Shown piece after piece: positions 34,036-42,739 of a stretch of 64,000 nt of DNA. The DNA comes from UMGS1696 sp964457685. Lineage in GTDB: Bacteria > Bacillota > Clostridia > Oscillospirales > CAG-272. Numbering within the stretch: position 1 is the stretch's first letter; every line of letters begins with the position of its first letter. A model generated the notes under the pieces. It saw only the letters and a program-made list of their open reading frames with translations. It was not told the origin of the DNA and made no database searches. The translations under genes and the position numbers were made by a program. The stretch covers positions 6,103 to 70,102 of the forward strand of contig CAYWFS010000003.1 in assembly GCA_964457685.1 (NCBI GenBank), read 5' to 3'.

Positions 34036-34343
34036 TTTTCATCCCCTCCGCCGAATGATGCCGACTGTATTTCCCCTCTCACGCAAAGATTGTTCCCTCG
34101 AAAATCAGAAAGAAGCAGATTTTTTCCGACAACCGTGAATCTGTCATGCCCTGCCGACAGCACTATTTTGTTCTCCGTGTATTCGAGGATACCGTCACAG
34201 CCGCATATTTCCATTCCGTTTTCTCCGACAATGTGGAACACAGGTGAATTTGACACGCTTTCCTCGGGAAACTCAAAAAGTGCCGCTATCGGATTACGCT
34301 TAAATATATGTTTTTTTCGTTTTTTGCCGCCGCTTTTATGCAA
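34029..34343 (-). CDS. yqfC: YabP/YqfC family sporulation protein
   Basis: 104 residues. Family core: the IVGENGMEICGCDGILEYTENKIVLSAG-type beta-rich region and RGEIQSASFGG near the end; N-terminus very basic (KKRKKH). In Bacillus it is expressed in the mother cell with yqfD. Start is a TTG with gggagg 9 bases upstream. Head of the seven-gene yqfC-mutS2 chain, so housekeeping genes phoH, ybeY and era sit downstream of a sporulation pair. Confidence 0.88.
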   Translation of the reverse strand: MHKSGGKKRKKHIFKRNPIAALFEFPEESVSNSPVFHIVGENGMEICGCDGILEYTENKIVLSAGHDRFTVVGKNLLLSDFRGNNLCVRGEIQSASFGGGDEKC

Positions 34344-34454
34344 ATCCCATACCTCCCTTACATATACTTCGTTACGGTCAATAAATATGCCGCAAAACCG
34401 ATAATATACCGCGATATTCTCTCAAAGTTTTATATTCAACGGAGATGCCACACT
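34344..34454. promoter_or_regulatory. divergent intergenic region between yqfC and ylbJ
   Basis: 111 bases separate the two start codons. On the minus strand GCATATTTA (34382-34390) matches the sigma-E -35 well, but no convincing sigma-E -10 was found. On the plus strand GATAATAT near 34399 is a weak -10 candidate. Both genes belong to the sigma-E regulon in Bacillus. Confidence 0.3.
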
Positions 34455-35507
34455 ATGAAATCAAAAATTCTTTCGTCCGTCACCGCACTTTTAATTGCCG
34501 CAATGCTTTTTATCCTGCTCGTTTTCTCTGATGAAGCAACGGCGGGTGCAAAGAACGCAATGTCCATGTGCTGTTCGTCCGTACTGCCGTCTCTTTTTAC
34601 ATATATTGCCATATGCGGTATAATAATCCGTCTTGATTTGCTTTCTCCGATTTACAGCTTAATTCCGACGGAGAAGCTGTTCCGTCTGCCGAGATGTACC
34701 GCTCAGGTAATACTTATCGGACTTGTTTGCGGCTTTCCGGTGGGTGCATCCTGTACGGCTCTTCTCGCCCACAACGGAAGAATAACAAAGGATGAGGCTT
34801 CACGGCTTCTTGCACTTTCCTCCTGTGCCTCCCCCGCATTTATGCTGTCAACTCTCGGCTCATGGTACGGAGACAAAGCCTTCGGTGCTGTTTTGTATGT
34901 CACCTGCGTCCTGTCTGTCGTACTTTTTTCCGTTATAATCGCACACGCCATGCCGAAAACCTCTCCCGTTCCGACAGAAAATACGAACGACACCTCCCAC
35001 AGGAATTTTGCCGCCGCCTTATGCGATTCCGTAGCTCATGCCGCACGAAGCTCACTGAATATTCTTGCCTATATCACGTTTTTCGGAGTTATGCAGACTA
35101 TAGCTTCAACCGTGTTTCCGTGTCTCTCCTATATTTCGGCGGCACTTTTCGAGTTCTCGTTCGGGGCATATACGGGAGCTATGCTCGGCACTACTTTCGG
35201 TGCGGCACTCAGCGGCTTTTCTGTGGGATTTTCATCTTTTTCCGTATTTCTCCAAACCTATTCGTATGCCGGAGCGGAGGGAATAAAAATGAAGCACTTT
35301 ACAATCTCAAAGCTCATCTGTGCCACACTATCCTCTGCCGTCGGTGCAATATATTATTCGCTTAACTCAAGCAGCCCTGCAACAAAAGCCGCCTTTGCTC
35401 CGACTTTTGATTCGTCACAAGTAATATCGGCTATTATTTTGCTTCTCACAGCACGTCTGTCTTGTGTATTAGTGAGTAAAATCAATAAGTTTCGCTCGAA
35501 GTCTTGA
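34455..35507 (+). CDS. ylbJ: sporulation integral membrane protein YlbJ
   Basis: 350 residues, eight or more membrane spans. Nucleoside-recognition (Gate) type repeats are visible, with SSVLPSLFTYIAICGI, GLVCGFPVGASCTALL and SCASPAFML in the first half and FFGVMQTIAS, GAMLGTTFGAALSGFSVGF in the second. Needed for spore-coat/cortex formation in Bacillus. The frame is open 49 codons upstream over the yqfC promoter region; ggag 10 bases before the ATG at 34455 and the N-terminal hydrophobic helix support this start. Confidence 0.88.
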   Translation: MKSKILSSVTALLIAAMLFILLVFSDEATAGAKNAMSMCCSSVLPSLFTYIAICGIIIRLDLLSPIYSLIPTEKLFRLPRCTAQVILIGLVCGFPVGASCTALLAHNGRITKDEASRLLALSSCASPAFMLSTLGSWYGDKAFGAVLYVTCVLSVVLFSVIIAHAMPKTSPVPTENTNDTSHRNFAAALCDSVAHAARSSLNILAYITFFGVMQTIASTVFPCLSYISAALFEFSFGAYTGAMLGTTFGAALSGFSVGFSSFSVFLQTYSYAGAEGIKMKHFTISKLICATLSSAVGAIYYSLNSSSPATKAAFAPTFDSSQVISAIILLLTARLSCVLVSKINKFRSKS

Positions 35508-35532
35508 TTTTCGGGGGAATATTTTATATAAT
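35504..35532 (+). promoter_or_regulatory. promoter of the small Cys protein and prfB
   Basis: TTGATT and TATAAT with a 17-base spacer, starting inside the last codons of ylbJ. Confidence 0.6.
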
Positions 35533-35552
35533 AGTATGGGAATAAATGCAAT

Positions 35553-35780
35553 TTGAAGATAAGCGATGATCCTAAAATGAAAAATAAACACGAAATCGAA
35601 AAATTCTGTAAGTACTGCGAAAGAGCAAGCTCTCTGAGTGACCCCGACTCCATGCTTTGCAGCAAAAAAGGCATAGTCGGAGCAGGAGGAAAATGCCACT
35701 CCTTTCGATACGATCCGCTTAAACGAGAGCCTAAAATAAAAAAAGCTCCACCGACTCTCGAATATGTTGTGGATATTTGA
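35553..35780 (+). CDS. small cysteine-rich protein, function unknown
   Basis: 75 residues. Four Cys lie in the pattern CKYC...CSKKG...KCHSF, followed by RYDPLKREP; this looks like a small zinc-binding protein that I believe is conserved in Clostridia, but I assign no function. The start is uncertain: a TTG at 35553 or an ATG at 35577 (67 residues), neither with a good ribosome-binding site. It has its own promoter and lies 42 bases before prfB, so the two may be co-transcribed. Confidence 0.7.
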   Translation: MKISDDPKMKNKHEIEKFCKYCERASSLSDPDSMLCSKKGIVGAGGKCHSFRYDPLKREPKIKKAPPTLEYVVDI

Positions 35781-35822
35781 TGTTCAAAAATAAAGAAATT
35801 ACTGTTTTGGAGGAAAAAACAC

Positions 35823-36935
35823 TTGATAATCGCACTCGAAGAAGCTAAATACAAACTTGAAAACTTCCGTAAAGATATTGCAGAGCTTGGTTCGGCTCTC
35901 AGAATAGACGAGCTCAGAGCAAAGGCAGATGAGCTTGACAAGATAACATCCGACCCCGAATTCTGGAACAACCAGGAAAACTCCGGTAAGGTATTAAAGG
36001 ATGTAAAGCGTATTAAGGAAAAAATTAACAAATACGAAGCTCTTGCCGCAAAGCTTGAGGACACCATCACTCTCGCAGAGCTTGCAATAGAGGAAAACGA
36101 CGAATCCCTCATAGACGAGGTAGAAGCAGACGTTCGTGCAATCGAAGAAGACGAAGAAAAGCAGCGTATCGAAATCCTTCTCTCCGGCGAATACGATCAG
36201 AACAACGCTATCGTTTCTTTCCATCCGGGTGCAGGCGGTACAGAGGCTCAGGACTGGGCTCAGATGCTCTATCGTATGTATACTCGTTGGGGTGAAAGAC
36301 ACGGCTACAACGTAAAGCTCCTCGATTGGCTTGACGGTGAAGAAGCAGGTCTGAAGTCCGCTACAATCCTCATAGAGGGTGAAAACGCATACGGTTACCT
36401 CAAGGGTGAAAACGGTGTTCACAGACTTGTTCGTGTATCTCCCTTTGACTCCTCGGGAAGAAGACACACTTCTTTCGCTTCCGTTGAAGTAATGCCCGAA
36501 TTCGATGACGATAACAGCATTGAAATCAAGGAAGAAGACCTCGAAATCACCGCTCACCGTTCATCGGGTGCAGGCGGACAGCACATCAACAAGACAGACT
36601 CCGCTATCAGAATCACTCACATCCCCACAGGTATCGTTGTAGGCTGTCAGACAGAACGAAGCCAGCTCCAGAACAAGGAAACCGCCATGAAGATGCTCAA
36701 ATCCAAGCTCCTTGAAATCAAGGAAAGAGAAAAGCTTGCGAAGATTGAAGACATCAAGGGTATAAAGACAAACATCGAATGGGGTGCTCAGATACGTTCC
36801 TATGTATTCATGCCCTACACCCTCGCCAAGGACACAAGAACAAGCTACGAGGACGGTAACATTCAGGCGGTAATGGACGGTGAAATCGACGGATTCATCA
36901 ACGCATACCTCAAGATGAACGCCTCCATAGACTGA
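35823..36935 (+). CDS. prfB: peptide chain release factor 2
   Basis: 370 residues. Recognises UGA and UAA stop codons. The RF2 tripeptide SPF is present in RVSPFDSSGRRH and the catalytic GGQ in SSGAGGQHINKT. Start is a TTG with ggagg upstream. The programmed +1 frameshift that controls prfB in many bacteria is absent: the N-terminal frame is continuous through the region where it would sit. Confidence 0.96.
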   Translation: MIIALEEAKYKLENFRKDIAELGSALRIDELRAKADELDKITSDPEFWNNQENSGKVLKDVKRIKEKINKYEALAAKLEDTITLAELAIEENDESLIDEVEADVRAIEEDEEKQRIEILLSGEYDQNNAIVSFHPGAGGTEAQDWAQMLYRMYTRWGERHGYNVKLLDWLDGEEAGLKSATILIEGENAYGYLKGENGVHRLVRVSPFDSSGRRHTSFASVEVMPEFDDDNSIEIKEEDLEITAHRSSGAGGQHINKTDSAIRITHIPTGIVVGCQTERSQLQNKETAMKMLKSKLLEIKEREKLAKIEDIKGIKTNIEWGAQIRSYVFMPYTLAKDTRTSYEDGNIQAVMDGEIDGFINAYLKMNASID

Positions 36936-36940
36936 TAAAA

Positions 36941-37717
36941 ATGAAAAAAGAAGTTTCACGCTTCGGCGACTCCTCCGTATTCGAGGGAATGACTTCTATA
37001 CGCTCCGTCATAAACGCACACGAAACCGGTGTAAATGACAGAAAAATCAAAAAACTCCTCATTGACGAAAGCAAGAAAAAAAGCAAGGCAAAAGAAATAT
37101 CATGGCTCACCTACAAGTCAAAGGAGCTTGATTTTTCGATAGAATATGTTTCCGCGGATGTTCTTGACGAATACACTACGGGAAACACACACGGCGGTAT
37201 AATCGCTATCTGCTCCGACAGAACCATCCCCGATATTGTCAACTTTGAAATTAAAAAAGACGGATTCTACGCTCTTATAGAGGGAATAGAGGACCCGTAC
37301 AATTTCGGTTATGCGATTCGTTCGCTGTATGCCTGCGGTGCCGACGGTATCATTCTGTCTCCCAGAAACTGGATGAGTGCGGCGGGAGTTGTGTGTCGTT
37401 CATCGGCGGGAGCTTCGGAGCTTCTTCCCTGCTGTGTCTCTGACGGAGTTTCTGCCGCTCGGATATTCAAGTCTTACGGCTACAAGGTTCTTTGTGCGGG
37501 AATACGCGACTCCGTATCTTCTTTTGAATGCAATATGACTTCCCCCGTACTTCTCATAGTCGGAGGAGAAAAAAGAGGTATTTCCTCCGCACTTCTCGAT
37601 GAAGCGGATTCTGTTGTAAGAATAGACTACGACAGGCAGTTCGGCGGCTCTCTTTCGGCGGCATCGGCTACCGCAATGCTTGCATACGAGATAATGCGTC
37701 AAAACAAAACAAAATAA
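36941..37717 (+). CDS. TrmH/SpoU family RNA 2'-O-methyltransferase
   Basis: 258 residues. SPOUT-fold methyltransferase. Motif 1 ALIEGIEDPYNFGYAIRSLYACGADGIIL, motif 2 LLIVGGEKRGIS and motif 3 VRIDYDRQFGGSLSAASATAMLAYE are all recognisable, with a small N-terminal substrate-binding part. Target (23S rRNA or tRNA) unknown. Starts 5 bases after the prfB stop without a clear ribosome-binding site, so coupling to prfB is likely. Confidence 0.9.
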   Translation: MKKEVSRFGDSSVFEGMTSIRSVINAHETGVNDRKIKKLLIDESKKKSKAKEISWLTYKSKELDFSIEYVSADVLDEYTTGNTHGGIIAICSDRTIPDIVNFEIKKDGFYALIEGIEDPYNFGYAIRSLYACGADGIILSPRNWMSAAGVVCRSSAGASELLPCCVSDGVSAARIFKSYGYKVLCAGIRDSVSSFECNMTSPVLLIVGGEKRGISSALLDEADSVVRIDYDRQFGGSLSAASATAMLAYEIMRQNKTK

Positions 37718-37721
37718 AAGC

Positions 37722-37793
37722 AAAAAACTCGATTGTTAACAGATATACTCCCGATAAATGGGGCATATCAAAAACAGTCGAGTTTGTTTTTTT
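37722..37793. terminator. bidirectional two-tier terminator
   Basis: Outer arms aaactcgattgtt (37725-37737) and aacagtcgagttt (37773-37785) plus an inner gatat-ctccc/gggg-atatc hairpin. T run at 37786-37793 on the plus strand and A run before the left arm. Confidence 0.8.
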
Positions 37794-38934
37794 ATATTTC
37801 GCAAACAGCACAAAGCTTATCGCATTCCGTAAGTCCGACTTCCCTTGCAAGGGCCGCCGCACAGAGATAGTAGTTAGAGGTTTCCGCCACCTTGAAAATA
37901 TCGGAAATGATATTCGACAGCTCACCGAACGAACACTCCTCGGTATTTGCTGTAATTGCTACCTTTAAGACGGCATAAAGGAGAGACAAGGCACTCACCG
38001 CCGCACACGCATCATATCCACGTCCATACTCGGCAACAAAAGGAAAGCCCATATAAAAGACGTGATTTACAAAAAGCTGCTCGAAAACTCTGTCCATGTT
38101 CGGGTTTGCAAGAGACAGCTTTTCCCACTTCTTTTCGTACTCGGAGAATGTCAGATTACCGACCGCTTCCGTGTAGTCGTCAAGAGAAAAGCGTTCGGAA
38201 AGTCTGCCGAAAACACGCTGTACATTCTCAAGCTCACCCTCTCTCGAAAGTGAATATATATTCATTCCTTCATTTGATGATAACGGATTCTTTTCAAAAT
38301 ACAAACGCAGCTTTTCGGAGCTGTTTTCTTTGAGAATTGCGTTTATGCGGAACACCTCGCAGACAAGATTTTTAAGTCTTTCGGCAAACGGCTTTGCTCT
38401 GTTTTGGAGGCACTCTATAAGTCTCTCACGCACGGGAGAATAAAACTCTGAGATAAATCCGTTTTCATGCTCCGGCAGGTCGTATTTAAACTCAAGCTCA
38501 TTCTTTACAAGCTTAATCGGTTCTTCTTTTCTCATCAAAAGCTCGCATACCGCCTCACACGAAGCAGAAACAGAGCATTCATCCGCATATATCGTCCTCG
38601 GACTTCTCGGATAGTATCTGCAAACCGACGGAAGAGCATCTTCACCGCACTCACACTGTATCATGCAAAGTCCGTTTTCGCCGTGCATTTTGCAGTCACC
38701 GAAGTAGTTTTTCGCAAACTCCGCATATCTCTCGGGTTTAGGGGCTTCAAGAGGATATACTCCGCTGTCAAGTCGTCTTCTAAGCTCGCTTGAACAGTTA
38801 AGTCCCAACAGAGAGTAGTATTCTTTCATGGAAACCGTTATATGCCACCCGTGACAGCAAGTCTTTGTACAATCCCCCGCTTTACATTTAAATTCTGAAT
38901 AAAAATCCGGTACAGTGAATATTCTTTTGCTCAT
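37792..38934 (-). CDS. FliB-like (flagellin lysine-N-methylase family) cysteine-rich protein
   Basis: 380 residues. The N-terminal pattern CKAGDCTKTCCHGWHI and a second cluster GLCMIQCECGEDALPSVCRYYPRSP are those of FliB and related YkgJ-type proteins, probably binding a metal or Fe-S centre. FliB methylates lysines of flagellin in Salmonella, but no flagellar gene is seen here and many non-motile Clostridia carry homologues, so that function should not be assumed. The frame is open to 38982, but that codon lies in the -10 box; the ATG at 38934 starts the conserved N-terminus. Confidence 0.78.
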   Translation of the reverse strand: MSKRIFTVPDFYSEFKCKAGDCTKTCCHGWHITVSMKEYYSLLGLNCSSELRRRLDSGVYPLEAPKPERYAEFAKNYFGDCKMHGENGLCMIQCECGEDALPSVCRYYPRSPRTIYADECSVSASCEAVCELLMRKEEPIKLVKNELEFKYDLPEHENGFISEFYSPVRERLIECLQNRAKPFAERLKNLVCEVFRINAILKENSSEKLRLYFEKNPLSSNEGMNIYSLSREGELENVQRVFGRLSERFSLDDYTEAVGNLTFSEYEKKWEKLSLANPNMDRVFEQLFVNHVFYMGFPFVAEYGRGYDACAAVSALSLLYAVLKVAITANTEECSFGELSNIISDIFKVAETSNYYLCAAALAREVGLTECDKLCAVCEI

Positions 38935-38973
38935 TATTTTTAGCCGCAGCTTTCGATAAAATTTTTCGGTGGA

Positions 38974-39002
38974 ATTATACACCCATTTTTTACCTCTGTC
39001 AA
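38974..39002 (-). promoter_or_regulatory. consensus sigma-A promoter of the FliB-like gene
   Basis: Minus-strand TTGACA and TATAAT with a 17-base spacer: a perfect match. It rules out the upstream in-frame ATG as start. The AT-rich stretch 39003-39149 behind it holds no gene and no clear clpC terminator. Confidence 0.8.
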
Positions 39003-39149
39003 GCGGAAATTTATCGTTTTTTCAGACAATATTTTCGGCAGGATTTTTTTGATTTTTTTACATTTTATGTCAATTTTGTTTTTTTCTGAAATACCGTTTT
39101 TTTAAAGCGACTCAAAATAAGCTATTTTTTCGTTTTTTCGGCTTTTACG

Positions 39150-41609
39150 TTACTTCGTCATGTTCTCGCTCATTTCCGGACGAATTAATTTTTTATACAC
39201 CGTTTTTTCGTTTTCAATACCGCACAGCACCTCGTCTCCGATATTTATATTTCCGAGAAGTATTTCTTCACTCAGCGTATCCTCCACCCGTCTCACGATA
39301 ATACGTCTGAGTGGTCTTGCACCGTATGCGTCATCATATCCCTCCTCGGCAAGCACCTTTACAGCAGAGGAATCAAATGACAGATGAACCCCGATTTTTT
39401 CCGCTCTTTTCGTTACGTCTTCGAGCATAAGAGCTGTTATCTTCTCAATATTTTCACGAGATAGCTTTTTAAAAACTATTATTTCATCCACACGGTTTAA
39501 AAACTCCGGCTTGAACGCTTTTTTCAGCTCCGTCATCCCGATAATCTTGTTATCTTTCGCATTATTATACTCGCCGCCGACAAATCCGAGCTTTTTTCCA
39601 TCCGATAAAACCTCCGCACCCAAATTCGAGGTCATGATTATTATCGTATTTTTGAAATCCGCCGCACGTCCGTGTGAATCCGTCAGTCTGCCGTCCTCGA
39701 GTATTTGCAGAAGTATTCCGAAAACATCGGGGTGTGCCTTTTCTATTTCATCGAACAATATAACCGAATACGGTCGTCTCCGCACTGTTTCAGTGAGCTG
39801 TCCTCCGTCATCGTAGCCGAGGTATCCGGGTGGTGAGCCTATGAGCTTGGAGACACTGTGCTTTTCCATATACTCCGACATATCAATTCGTATGAGTGCG
39901 TTTTCTCCGAACATTACCTCGGCAAGGGTTTTCGACAGCTCTGTTTTTCCGACTCCCGTTGAGCCTAAAAATATAAATGAGCCTATCGGTCTCCTCGGGT
40001 CTTTAAGTCCTATTCTGCCACGTCTTATAGCTCTCGCAACCGAAAAAGCCGCCTCGTCCTGCCCGATTACTCTGCTTGACAGAACGCTTTCCAGCTTCAT
40101 CAGACGTTCGCTTTCGTCCTCCGCAAGTCTTTTGAGTGGTATTCCCGTCCGCAATGTGATTATCTCACGAATATCCTCTTCTCCGACAGACAGTCCCTCA
40201 TTATGCTCGTTTATCTCACAAAACAGGCTTTTTTTGTTTTTCAGCTTGTCTGACAGTATTTTTTCTTCGTCCCTCAATTTTGCGGCGGCTTCGTAATCCT
40301 CTGAAAGAATAGCTTCTTCCTTTTCGGCGGTAAGTCCTTTCAGCTGTTTTTCAAGGATTTTCTCCTCTGTCGGAGTATTCAGTGCGTTGATTCTTTTTCT
40401 GCTTGCGGCTTCGTCAATCAAATCAAGTGCCTTATCGGGGAGGTACTTATCGTTAAGGTATCTTACCGAATACTCGACCGCAGAACGGACAGCTTCATCC
40501 GATATTTTCAGCTTATGATGAGCCTCGTATTTATCTCGCAGTCCGAAAAGTATTCTCTCCGCTTCATCGACCGAGGGTTCCTCTATTGTTACGGCTCGGA
40601 ATCTTCTCTCGAGTGCCGCATCCTTTTCTATATGACGGCGATATTCATCTATTGTCGTTGCACCTATCACCTGCATTTCCCCTCTCGCAAGTGCAGGCTT
40701 TATGATATTCGCCGCATCCACCGCCCCCTCTGCTCCTCCCGCACCTATGATAACGTGTATCTCATCTATAAACAATATTATTCTGTCGTCACGCTTTACC
40801 TCCGCCATGACGTTTTTCATTCTTTCCTCAAATTCTCCTCGATATTTTGCTCCTGCTATAAGTGCCGCTATATCAAGTGCGACTATTATTTTATTTTTCA
40901 GGCTTTCGGGAACATTTCCGTCTGCAATACGCTGTGCAAGTCCTTCTATTACAGCGGTTTTACCTACTCCCGGCTCTCCTATAAGACAGGGATTGTTTTT
41001 TGTTCTTCTTGACAGTATCTCGATAACACGACGTGTCTCCTCCTCTCGTCCTACTATCGGGTCAAGCTTTCCGTCTTTTGCGGCGGCACACATATCACGT
41101 CCGTAGCTTGAAAGTGCGGTCAATTCCGCAAATTGAGACTTGCCCGATTTGGAGTTTCCCTTGTCACGTTCTCCGCTTTCCGAAAACATTGCCATAATAT
41201 CACGCTTTATTTCGGTAGGGTCCGCACCCTGTTCAATCATAAGCCGCAGTGCAAAGCATTCGCTTTCATCGCACATGGCAAGCAAAAGATGCTCCGTTCC
41301 GATATAACCGTTCTTCATTTTCATTGCGACCCTTGCCGAGACTTCGATTATTTTTTTAGTTCCCGGTGTGATGTTTTCAGCCTCCAGACGTGTCGCATCC
41401 CCCGCCCCAACTCTTTCTTCTATGAGGTCGCAGGTCTTATCGTAGCTCACCCCACGTTCTTCGAGAACACGACAGGCTATTCCGTCACGTTCCGATAAAA
41501 GTCCCAGAAGCAAATGCTCACTTCCGACCGAAGTATGCCCCATTTCGGACGCACAGTACAATGCTTTATCAAGTGAACTTCGAGCCTTTGCCGTAAAACC
41601 GATATTCAA
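39150..41609 (-). CDS. clpC: ClpC AAA+ unfoldase
   Basis: 819 residues. Feeds unfolded or arginine-phosphorylated proteins to ClpP. Two N-terminal Clp repeats (1-145), AAA1 with GEPGVGKT and ILFIDEIH, a middle domain with a UVR-like motif (SEDYEAAAKLRDEE) that binds adaptors, and AAA2 with GSTGVGKTE, ILFDEIEKAHPDV and SNLGAE. Start is a TTG with ggagg 6 bases upstream, in place of a longer in-frame ATG. Last gene of the ctsR-mcsA-mcsB-clpC operon, but an intrinsic terminator sits between mcsB and clpC. Confidence 0.96.
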   Translation of the reverse strand: MNIGFTAKARSSLDKALYCASEMGHTSVGSEHLLLGLLSERDGIACRVLEERGVSYDKTCDLIEERVGAGDATRLEAENITPGTKKIIEVSARVAMKMKNGYIGTEHLLLAMCDESECFALRLMIEQGADPTEIKRDIMAMFSESGERDKGNSKSGKSQFAELTALSSYGRDMCAAAKDGKLDPIVGREEETRRVIEILSRRTKNNPCLIGEPGVGKTAVIEGLAQRIADGNVPESLKNKIIVALDIAALIAGAKYRGEFEERMKNVMAEVKRDDRIILFIDEIHVIIGAGGAEGAVDAANIIKPALARGEMQVIGATTIDEYRRHIEKDAALERRFRAVTIEEPSVDEAERILFGLRDKYEAHHKLKISDEAVRSAVEYSVRYLNDKYLPDKALDLIDEAASRKRINALNTPTEEKILEKQLKGLTAEKEEAILSEDYEAAAKLRDEEKILSDKLKNKKSLFCEINEHNEGLSVGEEDIREIITLRTGIPLKRLAEDESERLMKLESVLSSRVIGQDEAAFSVARAIRRGRIGLKDPRRPIGSFIFLGSTGVGKTELSKTLAEVMFGENALIRIDMSEYMEKHSVSKLIGSPPGYLGYDDGGQLTETVRRRPYSVILFDEIEKAHPDVFGILLQILEDGRLTDSHGRAADFKNTIIIMTSNLGAEVLSDGKKLGFVGGEYNNAKDNKIIGMTELKKAFKPEFLNRVDEIIVFKKLSRENIEKITALMLEDVTKRAEKIGVHLSFDSSAVKVLAEEGYDDAYGARPLRRIIVRRVEDTLSEEILLGNINIGDEVLCGIENEKTVYKKLIRPEMSENMTK

Positions 41610-41627
41610 AATACACCTCCGAAAACA

Positions 41628-41661
41628 AAAAATACGCAGGAAAACGTAATGCTCCTGCGTA
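41628..41661 (-). terminator. intrinsic terminator between mcsB and clpC
   Basis: Minus-strand arms tacgcagga and tcctgcgta with a 10-base loop, followed by six T, ending 8 bases before the clpC ribosome-binding site. No clear promoter was seen between it and clpC, so clpC must depend on read-through or on conditional folding of the leader. Confidence 0.75.
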
Positions 41662-41711
41662 CTCACAGTCCTACGCTAAACTACATTATTGTATGCGTAA
41701 GACGAATCTTT

Positions 41712-42719
41712 TTATTCTGTTTTTTCAAAAATATTTACTCTGCCTATTATCTCTCTTGCACGCTCCGCTCTTGCCTTTTCGATTTCCGAAGTCTCCTTTG
41801 CACCGGAGCTTACCGCAAGCACATCGTGCATGGATTCCACGAACATTTCATCGAGAATGTTTACGGGAATATCAAGATAGGAAAGTGCGGCACAAAGTCT
41901 TATTTCGCTATACATTGCCGTAAGCTCCTTCAGAGACAGACGACCTGCGTACATTATTATGCCTATATCACGTCTTGCTTTTTCCGTAAGAGAATCACGT
42001 CTTGCGGAGAACAGTTCACCTCTGAGGGTTCTTTCCTGCTCAACGACCTGTTTAACTATCGCTTCAAGCTTTGAGAGAGTTTCTTCTTCGCTTACTCCGA
42101 GTGTTGCTTCGTTTGAAATCTGATAGATATACTGAGCCGATTCACCGCTTATGCTGAAGCCCATTCTCGCAAGCTCATACGAAAGTCTTCTCATTCTTCC
42201 CGATACGGTGAACGCAGGAAGTGAAAGCATTACAGACGCTCTCATACCTGTTCCGAGATCAGTGGGGCAATGGGTGATGTAGCCGAGCTTTTCGCTGAAT
42301 GCAATATCGAGGCTTCTGTCAAGCATTTCCTCTGCTTTGTATACCTCATCTGCCGCACCGGAGACGTTAAAGCCGGGAAGCACTGAGCGTATACGCAGGT
42401 GATCCTCTTCGAGAACCATTATATAAACTCCGCAATCATCGTTTTCGATAAGGCAGGTTTTTCCGCTCTTCTTTGCGAAATCGGAGCTTATAACACGTTT
42501 GTCCGCAAGCTCTCCCTTGTGTGCGTCATCGAGTGTTGACATATCGGTAGCAGTCCAGCCCTCTTTGCCGTCAAACACAGCCTTTATCTTGCCGACAAGC
42601 TCATCCGCCTGCTCCTCCGTAAGCTTTTCCTCAAACGGATAGCCGTTTATATTTCTCGCAAGTCTTACTTCCGAGTTGAGTACAACATCGTTATCGTTTC
42701 CGCTGTTTTTATACCACAT
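41712..42719 (-). CDS. mcsB: protein arginine kinase McsB
   Basis: 335 residues. Phosphagen-kinase-like enzyme that phosphorylates arginines of proteins to mark them for ClpCP. VRLARNINGYPF near residue 18, the RIRSVLPG and THCPTDLGTGMRASV regions (nucleotide and catalytic site) match the family. agaggt before the ATG; 20 bases after mcsA. Confidence 0.95.
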   Translation of the reverse strand: MWYKNSGNDNDVVLNSEVRLARNINGYPFEEKLTEEQADELVGKIKAVFDGKEGWTATDMSTLDDAHKGELADKRVISSDFAKKSGKTCLIENDDCGVYIMVLEEDHLRIRSVLPGFNVSGAADEVYKAEEMLDRSLDIAFSEKLGYITHCPTDLGTGMRASVMLSLPAFTVSGRMRRLSYELARMGFSISGESAQYIYQISNEATLGVSEEETLSKLEAIVKQVVEQERTLRGELFSARRDSLTEKARRDIGIIMYAGRLSLKELTAMYSEIRLCAALSYLDIPVNILDEMFVESMHDVLAVSSGAKETSEIEKARAERAREIIGRVNIFEKTE

Positions 42720-42739
42720 AATATTTACCTCTTTCCGTT

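Noticed and set aside
35823..35960. Programmed +1 frameshift in prfB
   Set aside because: The reading frame is continuous and no in-frame TGA with slippery codon is present at the usual position.
39003..39149. clpC terminator or small RNA in the AT-rich stretch after clpC
   Set aside because: Many T and A runs but only a 4-base-pair stem could be found; not reliable.
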